Part shown: piece after piece, positions 24,025 to 31,676 of the stretch | How the letters are laid out: every line of letters begins with the position of its first letter | Position numbering within the stretch: position 1 is the first letter of the stretch | Origin: Firm-08 sp045546995 | GTDB lineage: Bacteria; Bacillota; Clostridia; Oscillospirales; QAKW01 | Direction: 5' to 3' | Length of the DNA stretch: 64,000 bases | Assembly: GCA_045546995.1 (NCBI GenBank) | Contig: JAZQDW010000055.1 | Location: 1 to 64,000, forward strand | Program-made: the position numbers and the translations under genes | The notes under the pieces: generated by a model | What the model was told of the DNA's origin: nothing | What the model saw: the letters and a program-made list of their open reading frames with translations, nothing else | Database searches by the model: none

Positions 24025-26529
24025 ATGAAATTGTCCTTTTCTACTCGTGGTTGGTATAACCACACCTTTGAAGAATTTTGCGATATTGCCGTTGAACTTG
24101 GCTTTGGCGGCATTGAACTTCATAATATTAACAACAAACTGTTTACCAACCGTGACGGCGCTTTTCACGATTATGCTGCGGCGGCCACGTTGCGCCGTTT
24201 GTATGAGAAAAAATTGCAGCTACCCTGCATTGATACCTTGTGTGACCTGGCGGATGACGACGTAGAGGATGAAACTCTGGACGAGATTCGGCGTTGTATG
24301 ACTGTGGCGGTGAATTTGCGCATTCCGTACGTGCGAATTAAGGCGATTACCGGAGACGAGACGTCCTTGGACGGTATTGCCCGTCGTATTGAGATGCTGT
24401 TGCCCGAAGCAGAAGAGCACGGCATTACATTCTTGATCGAAACCTCCGGCGTTTTTTGTAACACCGCTCATCTTCGTGAAATGCTCAACCGTTTTGCCTG
24501 CGATAATTTGGCGGCATTGTGGAATATGTCGGCGGCTTACTTTGGCGCCGGTGAGTCTTCCGAGGAGATCATTCAAAATCTCGGTGCATATCTTAAACAC
24601 GTTTTGTTCTGCGACGGCATCAAGACGGAGGATGGCGTCGAATTTTGTTTGGCCGGTGAAGGCGAGCTTCCCATTAAGGAGATGATGCTTGCATTGCGTT
24701 CGGTCAACTATGATGGCTTTATCTCTCTGGTTTGGGATCCTAAGTGGTGTGAAGAATTGGACGATATGGAGATTATTTTCTCTCAATTCGTCAATTTTAT
24801 GAAGCAATTCAGTGACACTTCCAAAAACGAAAAAACCTTGTATTACAACCGCGCTCACACCGGAAAGTTTGTCTGGAAAAAGGATCTGTTGATCGATCTT
24901 ACCTTTTCTCAGATGCTGGATCGTATGGTGGAGGAGTTTCCCGATCAGTATGCCTTCAAATACACCACATTGGACTATACCCGTACTTATGCGGAATTTC
25001 GCGATGATGTTGACAGCTTTGCCCGTGCGTTGATCGATATGGGCGTTCGTGCGGGGCATCACGTGGCTGTTTGGGCATCCAATGTGCCCCAGTGGTATAT
25101 CGCTTTTTGGGCGACGGTTAAAATCGGCGCGGTTTTGGTTACGGTCAATACCGCCTATAAGATCGCAGAGGTTGAATACCTTTTGCGTCAATCGGATACC
25201 CATACGCTGGTGCTTACCGAAGGCGGCAAGGACAATCATTACGGTGAAATCATTGCAAAGCTTTGCCCGGAACTGGAAACATTGAAAACCGGCAAACCGT
25301 TGCACAGTCGGCGTTTGCCCTTTTTGCGTAATGTCATTACCGTCGGCTTTAAGCAAAAAGGCTGTATGACCTGGGAAGAGGCTTCTGCCCGAGCCAGTCA
25401 GGTTCCTGTAGAAGAGGTGCACCGTATGGCGGCGTTGGTGGATAAGGATGACGTTTGCAATATGCAATACACCTCCGGCACTACCGGTTTCCCCAAGGGT
25501 GTCATGCTGACTCACTACAACGTTGTTAATAACGGTAAATATATAGGCGATCATATGGACCTTTCTACGGCTGACCGTATGATGATTCAGGTGCCGATGT
25601 TCCATTGCTTTGGTATGGTTTTGTCTATGACGGCATCCATGACCCACGGCGCCACTATGTATCCCATTCCGTATTTTTCGCCTAAGCCGGCGCTTGCCTG
25701 CGTGCATAACGAGCATATCACTTGCTTTAACGGCGTTCCTACGATGTTTATTGCTATGATGCAGCATCCCGACTTCGATAAGACTGACTTTTCATATATT
25801 CGCACCGGCATTATGGCGGGTGCAAACTGTCCTGCCGATTTGATGAAAAAGGCGGCGCAGCCGGACGTGATGAATATGCGTGAGATTGTTTCCGTTTACG
25901 GACAAACCGAAGCCTCTCCCGGCTGTACGATGAGCAGCTATTATGATTCGCTGGAGGTACGTACCGAAACGGTCGGTAGCGCCTTTGCCAACGTCGAATG
26001 TAAAATTGTCGATCCCGAAACAGGGGAGGACTGTCCGGACGGCGTGAATGGTGAGTTTGTTGCCCGCGGCTATAACATCATGAAGGGCTATTATAAGATG
26101 CCTAAGGCAACTGCGGCGGCAATCGATAAGGATGGCTGGTTGCATACCGGCGACCTGGCCTGTCGTACGCCGGAAGGTAATTATTTGATTACCGGCCGTT
26201 TGAAGGATATGATCATCCGTGGCGGTGAAAATATTTATCCCAAGGAGATCGAGGAGTTTATTTATACTCATCCTAAGGTTCGCGACGTACAGGTGATCGG
26301 TGTGCCGGATAAGCGGTACGGCGAGGAAATTATGGCATGCATCATCTTAAAAGAAGGTGAAAGTATGACCGAGGATGAAATGAAGGCCTATATTAACGAA
26401 AATATGGCTCGTCATAAGGTGCCTCGTTATATTGATTTTGTGGATGCATTCCCCATGAATGCGGCCGGTAAGATCTTGAAATACAAAATGCGTGAGGATG
26501 CGGCGAAAAAGCTGGGACTGGAAGGATAG
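24025..26529 (+). CDS. TIM-barrel and acyl-CoA ligase fusion in the Leu T-box operon
   Basis: This 834-residue fusion joins a sugar-phosphate-isomerase/endonuclease-IV-like TIM barrel (about 1-275) to an AMP-forming acyl-CoA ligase (about 285-834). The ligase has YTSGTTGFPKGVMLTH at 482-497, SVYGQTEASPG, GWLHTGDLA, GRLKDMIIRGGENIYPKEIE and Lys in AAGKILKYKMRE; it is of the FadD-like branch, unlike the two XRE-cupin ligases. The barrel keeps LIETSG but places Asn in LWNMSAAYFG and Val in SLVWDPKW where metal-binding acids are expected, so it may be a sensor or scaffold rather than an isomerase. The Leu T-box suggests isovalerate as substrate (inference). It starts seven bases after the LeuA-like gene. 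Confidence 0.88.
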   Translation: MKLSFSTRGWYNHTFEEFCDIAVELGFGGIELHNINNKLFTNRDGAFHDYAAAATLRRLYEKKLQLPCIDTLCDLADDDVEDETLDEIRRCMTVAVNLRIPYVRIKAITGDETSLDGIARRIEMLLPEAEEHGITFLIETSGVFCNTAHLREMLNRFACDNLAALWNMSAAYFGAGESSEEIIQNLGAYLKHVLFCDGIKTEDGVEFCLAGEGELPIKEMMLALRSVNYDGFISLVWDPKWCEELDDMEIIFSQFVNFMKQFSDTSKNEKTLYYNRAHTGKFVWKKDLLIDLTFSQMLDRMVEEFPDQYAFKYTTLDYTRTYAEFRDDVDSFARALIDMGVRAGHHVAVWASNVPQWYIAFWATVKIGAVLVTVNTAYKIAEVEYLLRQSDTHTLVLTEGGKDNHYGEIIAKLCPELETLKTGKPLHSRRLPFLRNVITVGFKQKGCMTWEEASARASQVPVEEVHRMAALVDKDDVCNMQYTSGTTGFPKGVMLTHYNVVNNGKYIGDHMDLSTADRMMIQVPMFHCFGMVLSMTASMTHGATMYPIPYFSPKPALACVHNEHITCFNGVPTMFIAMMQHPDFDKTDFSYIRTGIMAGANCPADLMKKAAQPDVMNMREIVSVYGQTEASPGCTMSSYYDSLEVRTETVGSAFANVECKIVDPETGEDCPDGVNGEFVARGYNIMKGYYKMPKATAAAIDKDGWLHTGDLACRTPEGNYLITGRLKDMIIRGGENIYPKEIEEFIYTHPKVRDVQVIGVPDKRYGEEIMACIILKEGESMTEDEMKAYINENMARHKVPRYIDFVDAFPMNAAGKILKYKMREDAAKKLGLEG

Positions 26530-26538
26530 TGAGTTGCA

Positions 26539-27351
26539 TTGTTGGACGAAAAGTATTTTGTAATCGATGCCCATTGTCATATCTATCCCGAAAAAATAGC
26601 CGCGCGGGCCGCCAAAAGCACGGGGGATTTCTATGATGAAATTCCCTATGCAGACGGTACGGTGGATGCGATGCTTGCTGAGGGAATTTCTGCAGGTATC
26701 GATCATTTTGTCGTGCAATCTGTGGCCACTACGCCGAAACAGGTTAAGAGCATCAATGAGTTTATTGCGCAAAGCGTAGCAGATAACAAAGATCGCTTGA
26801 CCGGTCTGGGCACATTACATCCTGATAGCGAGGATCAGGAGGGTGACGTGCGTCATTTAAAAGAACTTGGGCTTCATGGCGTAAAATTGCATCCTGACAT
26901 CCAAAACTTCCGTGTGGATGATGAACGCTGCTTGCGGATTTATGAGCTTTGTAGGCGTGAAAATTTGCCGTTGCTGTTGCATACGGGAGATAAACGATAC
27001 GACAATTCCAATCCGAATCGTATGTTGCCGATTTTAAAGACGTTTTCGTCCCTTACGGTGGTCGGCGCTCATTTTGGCGGTTGGTCGATATGGGAGGAAG
27101 CGACGAAACTGCTTTCCGGTTGTCCCAATTTTTACGTTGATTGTTCGTCTACGATGATGTATTGCGATGCGGCCACGGTTGAAAAGATGATTCGTGTTTA
27201 CGGAGCCGATAGGGTCTTGTTTGGTACTGATTATCCGTTGTGGTCATCTGCGCAGGAGTTGGACCGATTTGCCGCCTTACAGCTTTCAGATGAAGAAAAA
27301 CGGTTAATTTTATCCGAAAACGCTCGTAAGGTCTATGGCGTTGAATTTTAG
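26539..27351 (+). CDS. Amidohydrolase family (TIM-barrel metal-dependent hydrolase)
   Basis: The 270-residue protein belongs to the amidohydrolase-2/ACMSD-like group: metal ligands in DAHCHI (His12, His14), LHGVKLHPDIQNF, LLLHTGD, VVGAHFGG and FGTDYPLW (Asp near the end). It starts with TTG at 26539 (a second TTG follows immediately) nine bases after the ligase stop, so it is the third gene of the Leu T-box operon and ends at a terminator. Substrate unknown; hydrolysis or decarboxylation of a small acid are both known in the family. Confidence 0.82.
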   Translation: MLDEKYFVIDAHCHIYPEKIAARAAKSTGDFYDEIPYADGTVDAMLAEGISAGIDHFVVQSVATTPKQVKSINEFIAQSVADNKDRLTGLGTLHPDSEDQEGDVRHLKELGLHGVKLHPDIQNFRVDDERCLRIYELCRRENLPLLLHTGDKRYDNSNPNRMLPILKTFSSLTVVGAHFGGWSIWEEATKLLSGCPNFYVDCSSTMMYCDAATVEKMIRVYGADRVLFGTDYPLWSSAQELDRFAALQLSDEEKRLILSENARKVYGVEF

Positions 27352-27379
27352 CTTCAGATGCCAAAACTAAAAATTAAAA

Positions 27380-27410
27380 GGAGGTCGTTTGTAAAACGGC
27401 CTCTTTTTTT
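27380..27410 (+). terminator. Rho-independent terminator of the Leu T-box operon
   Basis: GGAGGTCGTTT pairs with AAAACGGCCTC and is followed by eight T residues. Confidence 0.85.
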
Positions 27411-27411
27411 C

Positions 27412-27440
27412 TTGACAAATCGTAAAGATTAGTGTATTAT
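27412..27440 (+). promoter_or_regulatory. Promoter of the GntR-ABC operon
   Basis: TTGACA (27412-27417) and TATTAT (27435-27440), spacer 17 bp, starting at the end of the preceding terminator. Confidence 0.75.
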
Positions 27441-27460
27441 TGTATTAGTCAAGTAATACA
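27441..27460 (+). promoter_or_regulatory. Putative GntR operator palindrome
   Basis: TGTATTA (27441-27447) and TAATACA (27454-27460) form an inverted repeat around GTCAAG, immediately after the -10 box and before the regulator gene. This placement fits autorepression by the YtrA-type GntR protein encoded next. Confidence 0.6.
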
Positions 27461-27475
27461 AGCTGGGGGTGCGTG

Positions 27476-27844
27476 ATGGAGTTTACGTTTGATAATAATT
27501 TGCCAATTTATATCCAATTGGTTGATCAACTTAAGGTCTATATTATTTCCGGCGTGCTGGCTCCGGGTGAGCGTTTGGCTTCAGTACGTGAGCTGGCTAT
27601 GCAAACCAAAGTGAATCCTAACACCGTTCAAAAAGCAATGGTTGAGCTGGAACAAATGGGACTGATTTATACCGAACGGACTAATGGTAAATTTGTAAGT
27701 ACGGACGTTGAAAAAATCGCAGTTTTACGTAACGAATATGCCGCCGCAGTCAGTCGTCGCTTTTTGGAAGATATGCAAAAACTTGGCTTTGATAAGGCGC
27801 GTTCGATTGCGTGTCTCGAAACAATGGAAGGAGAGATTTTTTGA
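27476..27844 (+). CDS. GntR family regulator, YtrA type
   Basis: The 122-residue protein has the short YtrA layout: winged helix (about 10-75, LPIYIQLVDQLKVYIISG, LASVRELAMQTKVNPNTVQKAM, LEQMGLIYTERTNGKFVS) and a short C-terminal helical tail without a large ligand-binding domain. It represses an adjacent ABC transporter operon in known cases. ATG 27476 is preferred; an in-frame GTG lies one codon upstream. The stop overlaps the ATPase start codon (TGATG). Confidence 0.88.
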   Translation: MEFTFDNNLPIYIQLVDQLKVYIISGVLAPGERLASVRELAMQTKVNPNTVQKAMVELEQMGLIYTERTNGKFVSTDVEKIAVLRNEYAAAVSRRFLEDMQKLGFDKARSIACLETMEGEIF

Positions 27845-28536
27845 TGTTGCTTGAATGTAAAAATGTATGTAAAAGCTTTGGGGCGCAAGGAATTCTGCAA
27901 AATGTATCTTTGTCTGTTTCCGAAGGCAGAATCGTCGGACTATTGGGAAAAAACGGCGCAGGGAAGTCGACGCTGATCAAACTGATCAATGACCTTCTTA
28001 CGCCGGATGCAGGTGAGATTTTGGTGGAGGGAATCCCGGTAGGTACGGAGAGTAAAAAACTGATTTCTTATTTGCCGGAGCGCACCTATCTTGATAAGAC
28101 GATGAAGGTTTCTCAGGTACTTGACTTTTTCGCCGATTTTTACGAAGATTTTGATCGAAAAAAGGCCGAAAAGCTTTTATTGGATCTGGGATTGTCCGAA
28201 GAAATGCGCCTGAACAAAATGAGTAAAGGTATGCAGGAAAAAGTGCAGCTGGTCCTGGTGATGAGCCGCAAGGCGAAGCTGTACGTCCTTGATGAACCGC
28301 TTGGCGGTGTGGATCCTGCCACCAGAGATTATATTTTGGATACCATTCTTTCCAATTTTGATGAAAGTGCGGCAGTGCTGATCTCCACGCATCTGATTGC
28401 CGACGTGGAACGGATTTTGGATGACGTGATCTTCATTGATGAAGGAAAAATTGCGCTGTCTTCTTCAACGGAAGAACTGCGGATGCAGGAAAATGCGTCT
28501 GTGGACGAAATCTTTAGGAGGATGTTCAAATGCTGA
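27844..28536 (+). CDS. ABC transporter ATP-binding protein
   Basis: The 230-residue ATPase carries Walker A GLLGKNGAGKSTLI, a Q-loop region, the signature MSKGMQEKVQ, Walker B LYVLDEPLGGVDP and the switch His in ISTHLI. The signature reads MSKGMQ rather than LSGGQ, which is typical of the YtrB/BcrA-type exporter and resistance ATPases. It overlaps the regulator upstream and the permease downstream, forming a GntR-ATPase-permease operon likely induced by an envelope-acting compound. Confidence 0.9.
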   Translation: MLLECKNVCKSFGAQGILQNVSLSVSEGRIVGLLGKNGAGKSTLIKLINDLLTPDAGEILVEGIPVGTESKKLISYLPERTYLDKTMKVSQVLDFFADFYEDFDRKKAEKLLLDLGLSEEMRLNKMSKGMQEKVQLVLVMSRKAKLYVLDEPLGGVDPATRDYILDTILSNFDESAAVLISTHLIADVERILDDVIFIDEGKIALSSSTEELRMQENASVDEIFRRMFKC

Positions 28537-29327
28537 AAAAACTGATCACTTATGATTTTCGATTTATCATTCGTAAGTCGTTGATCGTATATTATATTAT
28601 CACTTTATCATTGGCGCTGTTGACTAGAATATTGGCCGTTTTCGACGATGTTATGATCGTCGACATTATGGAAAAGATTTGCCGTGGCGCAACAGTTTCA
28701 CTGATCTTTACTACAATTATCAACAATGTGATCCACTGCTGGGTGCGGTTTGGGCTGAATTTGTTCAGTGATGAAAGTTACCTTACCCACACCCTACCGG
28801 TAAAGCGTCAAATGCATTATACGTCCAAATTTATTGTGGCGATCGTCAGTTTGATCTGCAGCTTTATTGTTGGGATTTTGGCGGCGATTATCGCCTTTAT
28901 TTCAAAGGGTGATTTTGATTTTTTGATCCATATGCTTTCCGATCTTGCCGAGCAGGTTGGCGGCAATGCTTTTTGGCTGACGGCGGCGATCATTTACGTT
29001 CTGTTTCTTGAGTTGCTCAATATGATTCAATGCGGTTATCTCGGCATTTTGATCGGCCACTGTTTTAACAGCGCAAAAAAAGGATTGTCTATTTTGTTTG
29101 GATTTGTCGCATACCTTGCTTCTCAACTGATAGCGATGATTTCGATCGTATCCGTCGCCGCTTGTATCGACGTGACTTCTTTGGAGATCTTTACGCAAAA
29201 AACACCTTCTGATATCGAAATCGTGAATGTTCTGTTTTTGTCCGGAGCCATTGGTTATACGTTCGTCGTTTTGGTGGGATATTTTGTGGGCAAAAAACTC
29301 CTTGGCAAAGGGGTAAATATTAACTGA
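28530..29327 (+). CDS. ABC transporter permease
   Basis: This 265-residue integral membrane protein has about six hydrophobic helices and no other recognisable domain; it starts inside the last codons of the ATPase gene, behind a TAGGAGGATGTTC site, so it is the membrane partner. An LTHTLPVKRQMHYTSKFIV segment resembles the conserved loop of YtrC/YhaP-type permeases. The transported compound is unknown. Confidence 0.8.
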   Translation: MLKKLITYDFRFIIRKSLIVYYIITLSLALLTRILAVFDDVMIVDIMEKICRGATVSLIFTTIINNVIHCWVRFGLNLFSDESYLTHTLPVKRQMHYTSKFIVAIVSLICSFIVGILAAIIAFISKGDFDFLIHMLSDLAEQVGGNAFWLTAAIIYVLFLELLNMIQCGYLGILIGHCFNSAKKGLSILFGFVAYLASQLIAMISIVSVAACIDVTSLEIFTQKTPSDIEIVNVLFLSGAIGYTFVVLVGYFVGKKLLGKGVNIN

Positions 29328-29463
29328 TATAAACCAAAAAACATCTATGGCGGATTGCATTTTTTGTGATCTGATATTCACATTTTTGCTCTGCAAGTTT
29401 TATGGTCGATCTGTTGTTACACAAGATCTTGCTTTTTGAAAATCAGTAAAAAGGAGAAAATAT

Positions 29464-29910
29464 ATGAATCATATTTTGGAGGCCAAAGAGTTGTTTTGCT
29501 CTGGTTATAATTGTGCGCAGGCAGTATTTACTGCATTTCGGGACGTAATGGGTCTGGATAAAGAAACCTGCCTGAAACTTTCCTCTTCTTTTGGCGGGGG
29601 TATGGGCAGAATGCGGGAAACCTGCGGCGCCGTGACCGGTATGTTTATGGTGGCCGGTTACCTGTGGGGATATAGCGATATCAGCGATAAAAGCGTGATC
29701 ACCGAGCATTATGCTCGGATTCAAAAACTGGCCGCTGATTTTAAAGATAAATTCGGCACGATTTGTTGCAGAGAGCTGCTGGCTGGAATTAAAACCACTC
29801 CCGGCGCCAAACCAACACCCAGAGACGAGAAATTTTACAAAGAACGCCCCTGCACCGTGTTTGTTGAATATGCTGCAGAATTGCTTGAAAAAATGATAAC
29901 TGAAAACTGA
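29464..29910 (+). CDS. C_GCAxxG_C_C family protein
   Basis: The 148-residue protein has the Cys pattern that names this family: CSGYNCAQAV near residue 16, ETCLKL, RETCGAVTG and GTICCRELL. Members are probable membrane-associated redox proteins of anaerobes with unknown function. GGGMGRMRETCGA resembles the glycine-rich core. It is a single-gene unit between a loose upstream gap (29328-29463, no clear promoter) and its own terminator. Confidence 0.85.
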   Translation: MNHILEAKELFCSGYNCAQAVFTAFRDVMGLDKETCLKLSSSFGGGMGRMRETCGAVTGMFMVAGYLWGYSDISDKSVITEHYARIQKLAADFKDKFGTICCRELLAGIKTTPGAKPTPRDEKFYKERPCTVFVEYAAELLEKMITEN

Positions 29911-29911
29911 G

Positions 29912-29950
29912 AATAACGCCCGCGGAATATTGCCGCGGGCGTTATTTTTT
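29912..29950 (+). terminator. Rho-independent terminator
   Basis: AATAACGCCCGCGG pairs with CCGCGGGCGTTATT around AATATTG, followed by T residues. Confidence 0.9.
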
Positions 29951-29994
29951 GAAACGCTATATATTGTTTGGATAATATATATTAGCTGTATATC

Positions 29995-30023
29995 TTGACA
30001 GTTTAGATATTATATAGTAAAAT
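29995..30023 (+). promoter_or_regulatory. Promoter of the polysaccharide cluster
   Basis: TTGACA (29995-30000) and TAAAAT (30018-30023), 17-bp spacer in a very AT-rich stretch. It is the only clear promoter before the 21-kb polysaccharide cluster. Confidence 0.65.
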
Positions 30024-30073
30024 AAAAAATATAAAAATATATAATTATAAATCAAGGGGGGAGATCATACGAA

Positions 30074-30820
30074 TTGCAGTATCCGGTGACTGCTGATGAA
30101 ATGTCGGCTTGTTGTCCTGATGGTAACCGTTCGTATGATCTTCTTTTATTATGCGATTTTAAGGAGCTGCATAGGGGTATGTATCGAACTTTTTTTAAGC
30201 GAATGTTGGATGTTTTGATTTCTTTAATCGGTTTGATCGTTTTGGCCTTACCGATGCTTGTCGTTGCAATAGCAATTAAAATCGATTCACCCGGACCGGT
30301 ATTATTCCGGCAAACGCGCATTGGTCGTGGCGGCAAGTATTTTGAAATGCTGAAATTTCGTTCTATGTGTGTTGGCGCCGAGAAGATCGGCGATGGGGTG
30401 TATTCCGAAAAAGGAGATTTCAGAGTTACGAGAGTTGGAAAAATTCTGCGCGCCACCAGCGTGGACGAATTTCCGCAACTTATCAACATTTTGCTGGGTC
30501 ATATGAGCTTGATCGGACCACGCCCTCCGCTTACATATCATCCCTGGCCGATTGAGCAATACACGCCCGAACAGTTTCATATGTTTGATGTTCGCCCCGG
30601 ACTTACCGGTTGGGCACAGGTTAACGGGCGAAAGAACGTGGAGTGGAATAAACGAATCGAATTAAACGTTTGGTATGTGAATCATCTTTCTTTGTGGCTG
30701 GACATTAAAATTCTTTTTTTGACCGTATGGAAGGTGATCGCCAATGCCGATAACGAAAATACAGGCGTAACTGTACAAAAAACAGAAGAGGAAACCAAAA
30801 AGGAGCCGGTGGAGCAATAA
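30074..30820 (+). CDS. Initiating sugar-phosphate transferase (WcaJ/WbaP type)
   Basis: This membrane enzyme transfers a sugar phosphate from a UDP-sugar to undecaprenyl phosphate, the first step of repeat-unit synthesis. The 248-residue product has one hydrophobic helix (about 47-70) and the family core: SPGPVLFRQTRIGRGGKYF, MLKFRSM, TSVDEFPQLINILLGHMSLIGPRP, RPGLTGWAQVNGR. It lacks the extra N-terminal membrane domain of full-size WbaP, so it is a short single-pass form, with a lysine-rich C-terminal tail. Start choice is uncertain: TTG 30074 follows a strong AAGGGGGGAG; ATG 30179 is in frame just before the membrane helix. Confidence 0.9.
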   Translation: MQYPVTADEMSACCPDGNRSYDLLLLCDFKELHRGMYRTFFKRMLDVLISLIGLIVLALPMLVVAIAIKIDSPGPVLFRQTRIGRGGKYFEMLKFRSMCVGAEKIGDGVYSEKGDFRVTRVGKILRATSVDEFPQLINILLGHMSLIGPRPPLTYHPWPIEQYTPEQFHMFDVRPGLTGWAQVNGRKNVEWNKRIELNVWYVNHLSLWLDIKILFLTVWKVIANADNENTGVTVQKTEEETKKEPVEQ

Positions 30821-31671
30821 TGGCACTCAAACTTATGTACATAACCAATCAACCTGAGATCGCCCGGGTTGCCGAATTGGCAGGCGTTGATCGTATCTTT
30901 GTTGATTTGGAATATATTGGAAAAACGGAACGCCAGGGCGGTAAAGACACGGTGCAATCCAATCATACGGTGGATGATGTCAAACGGGTAGCACAGGCGA
31001 TCTCGAACGCTGAGCTTCTTGTTCGTATCAATCCGATTCATACGGCCACCGAAAAATACACTTCTTCACAAGAGGAAATTGATGCCGTGATTGCCGGGGG
31101 TGCGGACATTGTAATGTTGCCGTATTTTAAGACAGTATCAGAGGTGAAACAGTTTCTGAACTTTGTTAATGGTAGAGCCAAAACCATGCTTTTGGTCGAA
31201 ACCTTGCAGGCAGTTGAGCACATCGATGAGATTTTGTCACTGAATGGCGTTGATTCCGTTCACGTCGGTCTTAATGATTTAAGTCTTGAATACGGCATGG
31301 ATTTTATGTTTGAATTGCTAACCGATGGTACTGTTGAGAGATTGTGCAATACGTTTAAGCAGAAAAACATTCCTTACGGTTTTGGAGGAATCGCATCTAT
31401 AGATGGTGGAATGATTCCCGGCAGGATCATTCTGAAGGAACATTATCGGTTGGGATCTACTTGTGCGATTTTGTCTCGCAGTTTTTGCAATGTGAGTAAA
31501 ACAACACAATTAGATCAGATTCGAACTCTTTTTATTAATGGAGTAAATGAAATTAGGGAGTTAGAAGCAGAATGTCGACTGCATCTTGATTTTTCCTCGG
31601 ATAATTTCTTTGCGGATAATAAGCAGGTGTTGGAGCATGCAGTCAACGCAATTGTGACCGGCAAGGAGTGA
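30820..31671 (+). CDS. HpcH/HpaI aldolase family protein in polysaccharide cluster
   Basis: The 283-residue protein matches the HpcH/HpaI aldolase/citrate-lyase superfamily, which forms or cleaves C-C bonds using a metal-bound pyruvate or oxaloacetate enolate. Visible motifs are RIFVDLEYIG, LLVRINPIH, GADIVMLPYFKT, TMLLVETLQAVEHID and HVGLNDLSLEYG, including the acidic metal ligands (Glu and Asp) expected of the fold. It starts at the last base of the sugar transferase gene (TAATG). Such an enzyme is unusual in a polysaccharide cluster; it might supply a keto-sugar, carboxyalkyl or pyruvyl-type substituent, which is inference. Confidence 0.8.
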   Translation: MALKLMYITNQPEIARVAELAGVDRIFVDLEYIGKTERQGGKDTVQSNHTVDDVKRVAQAISNAELLVRINPIHTATEKYTSSQEEIDAVIAGGADIVMLPYFKTVSEVKQFLNFVNGRAKTMLLVETLQAVEHIDEILSLNGVDSVHVGLNDLSLEYGMDFMFELLTDGTVERLCNTFKQKNIPYGFGGIASIDGGMIPGRIILKEHYRLGSTCAILSRSFCNVSKTTQLDQIRTLFINGVNEIRELEAECRLHLDFSSDNFFADNKQVLEHAVNAIVTGKE

Positions 31672-31676
31672 AAGAT

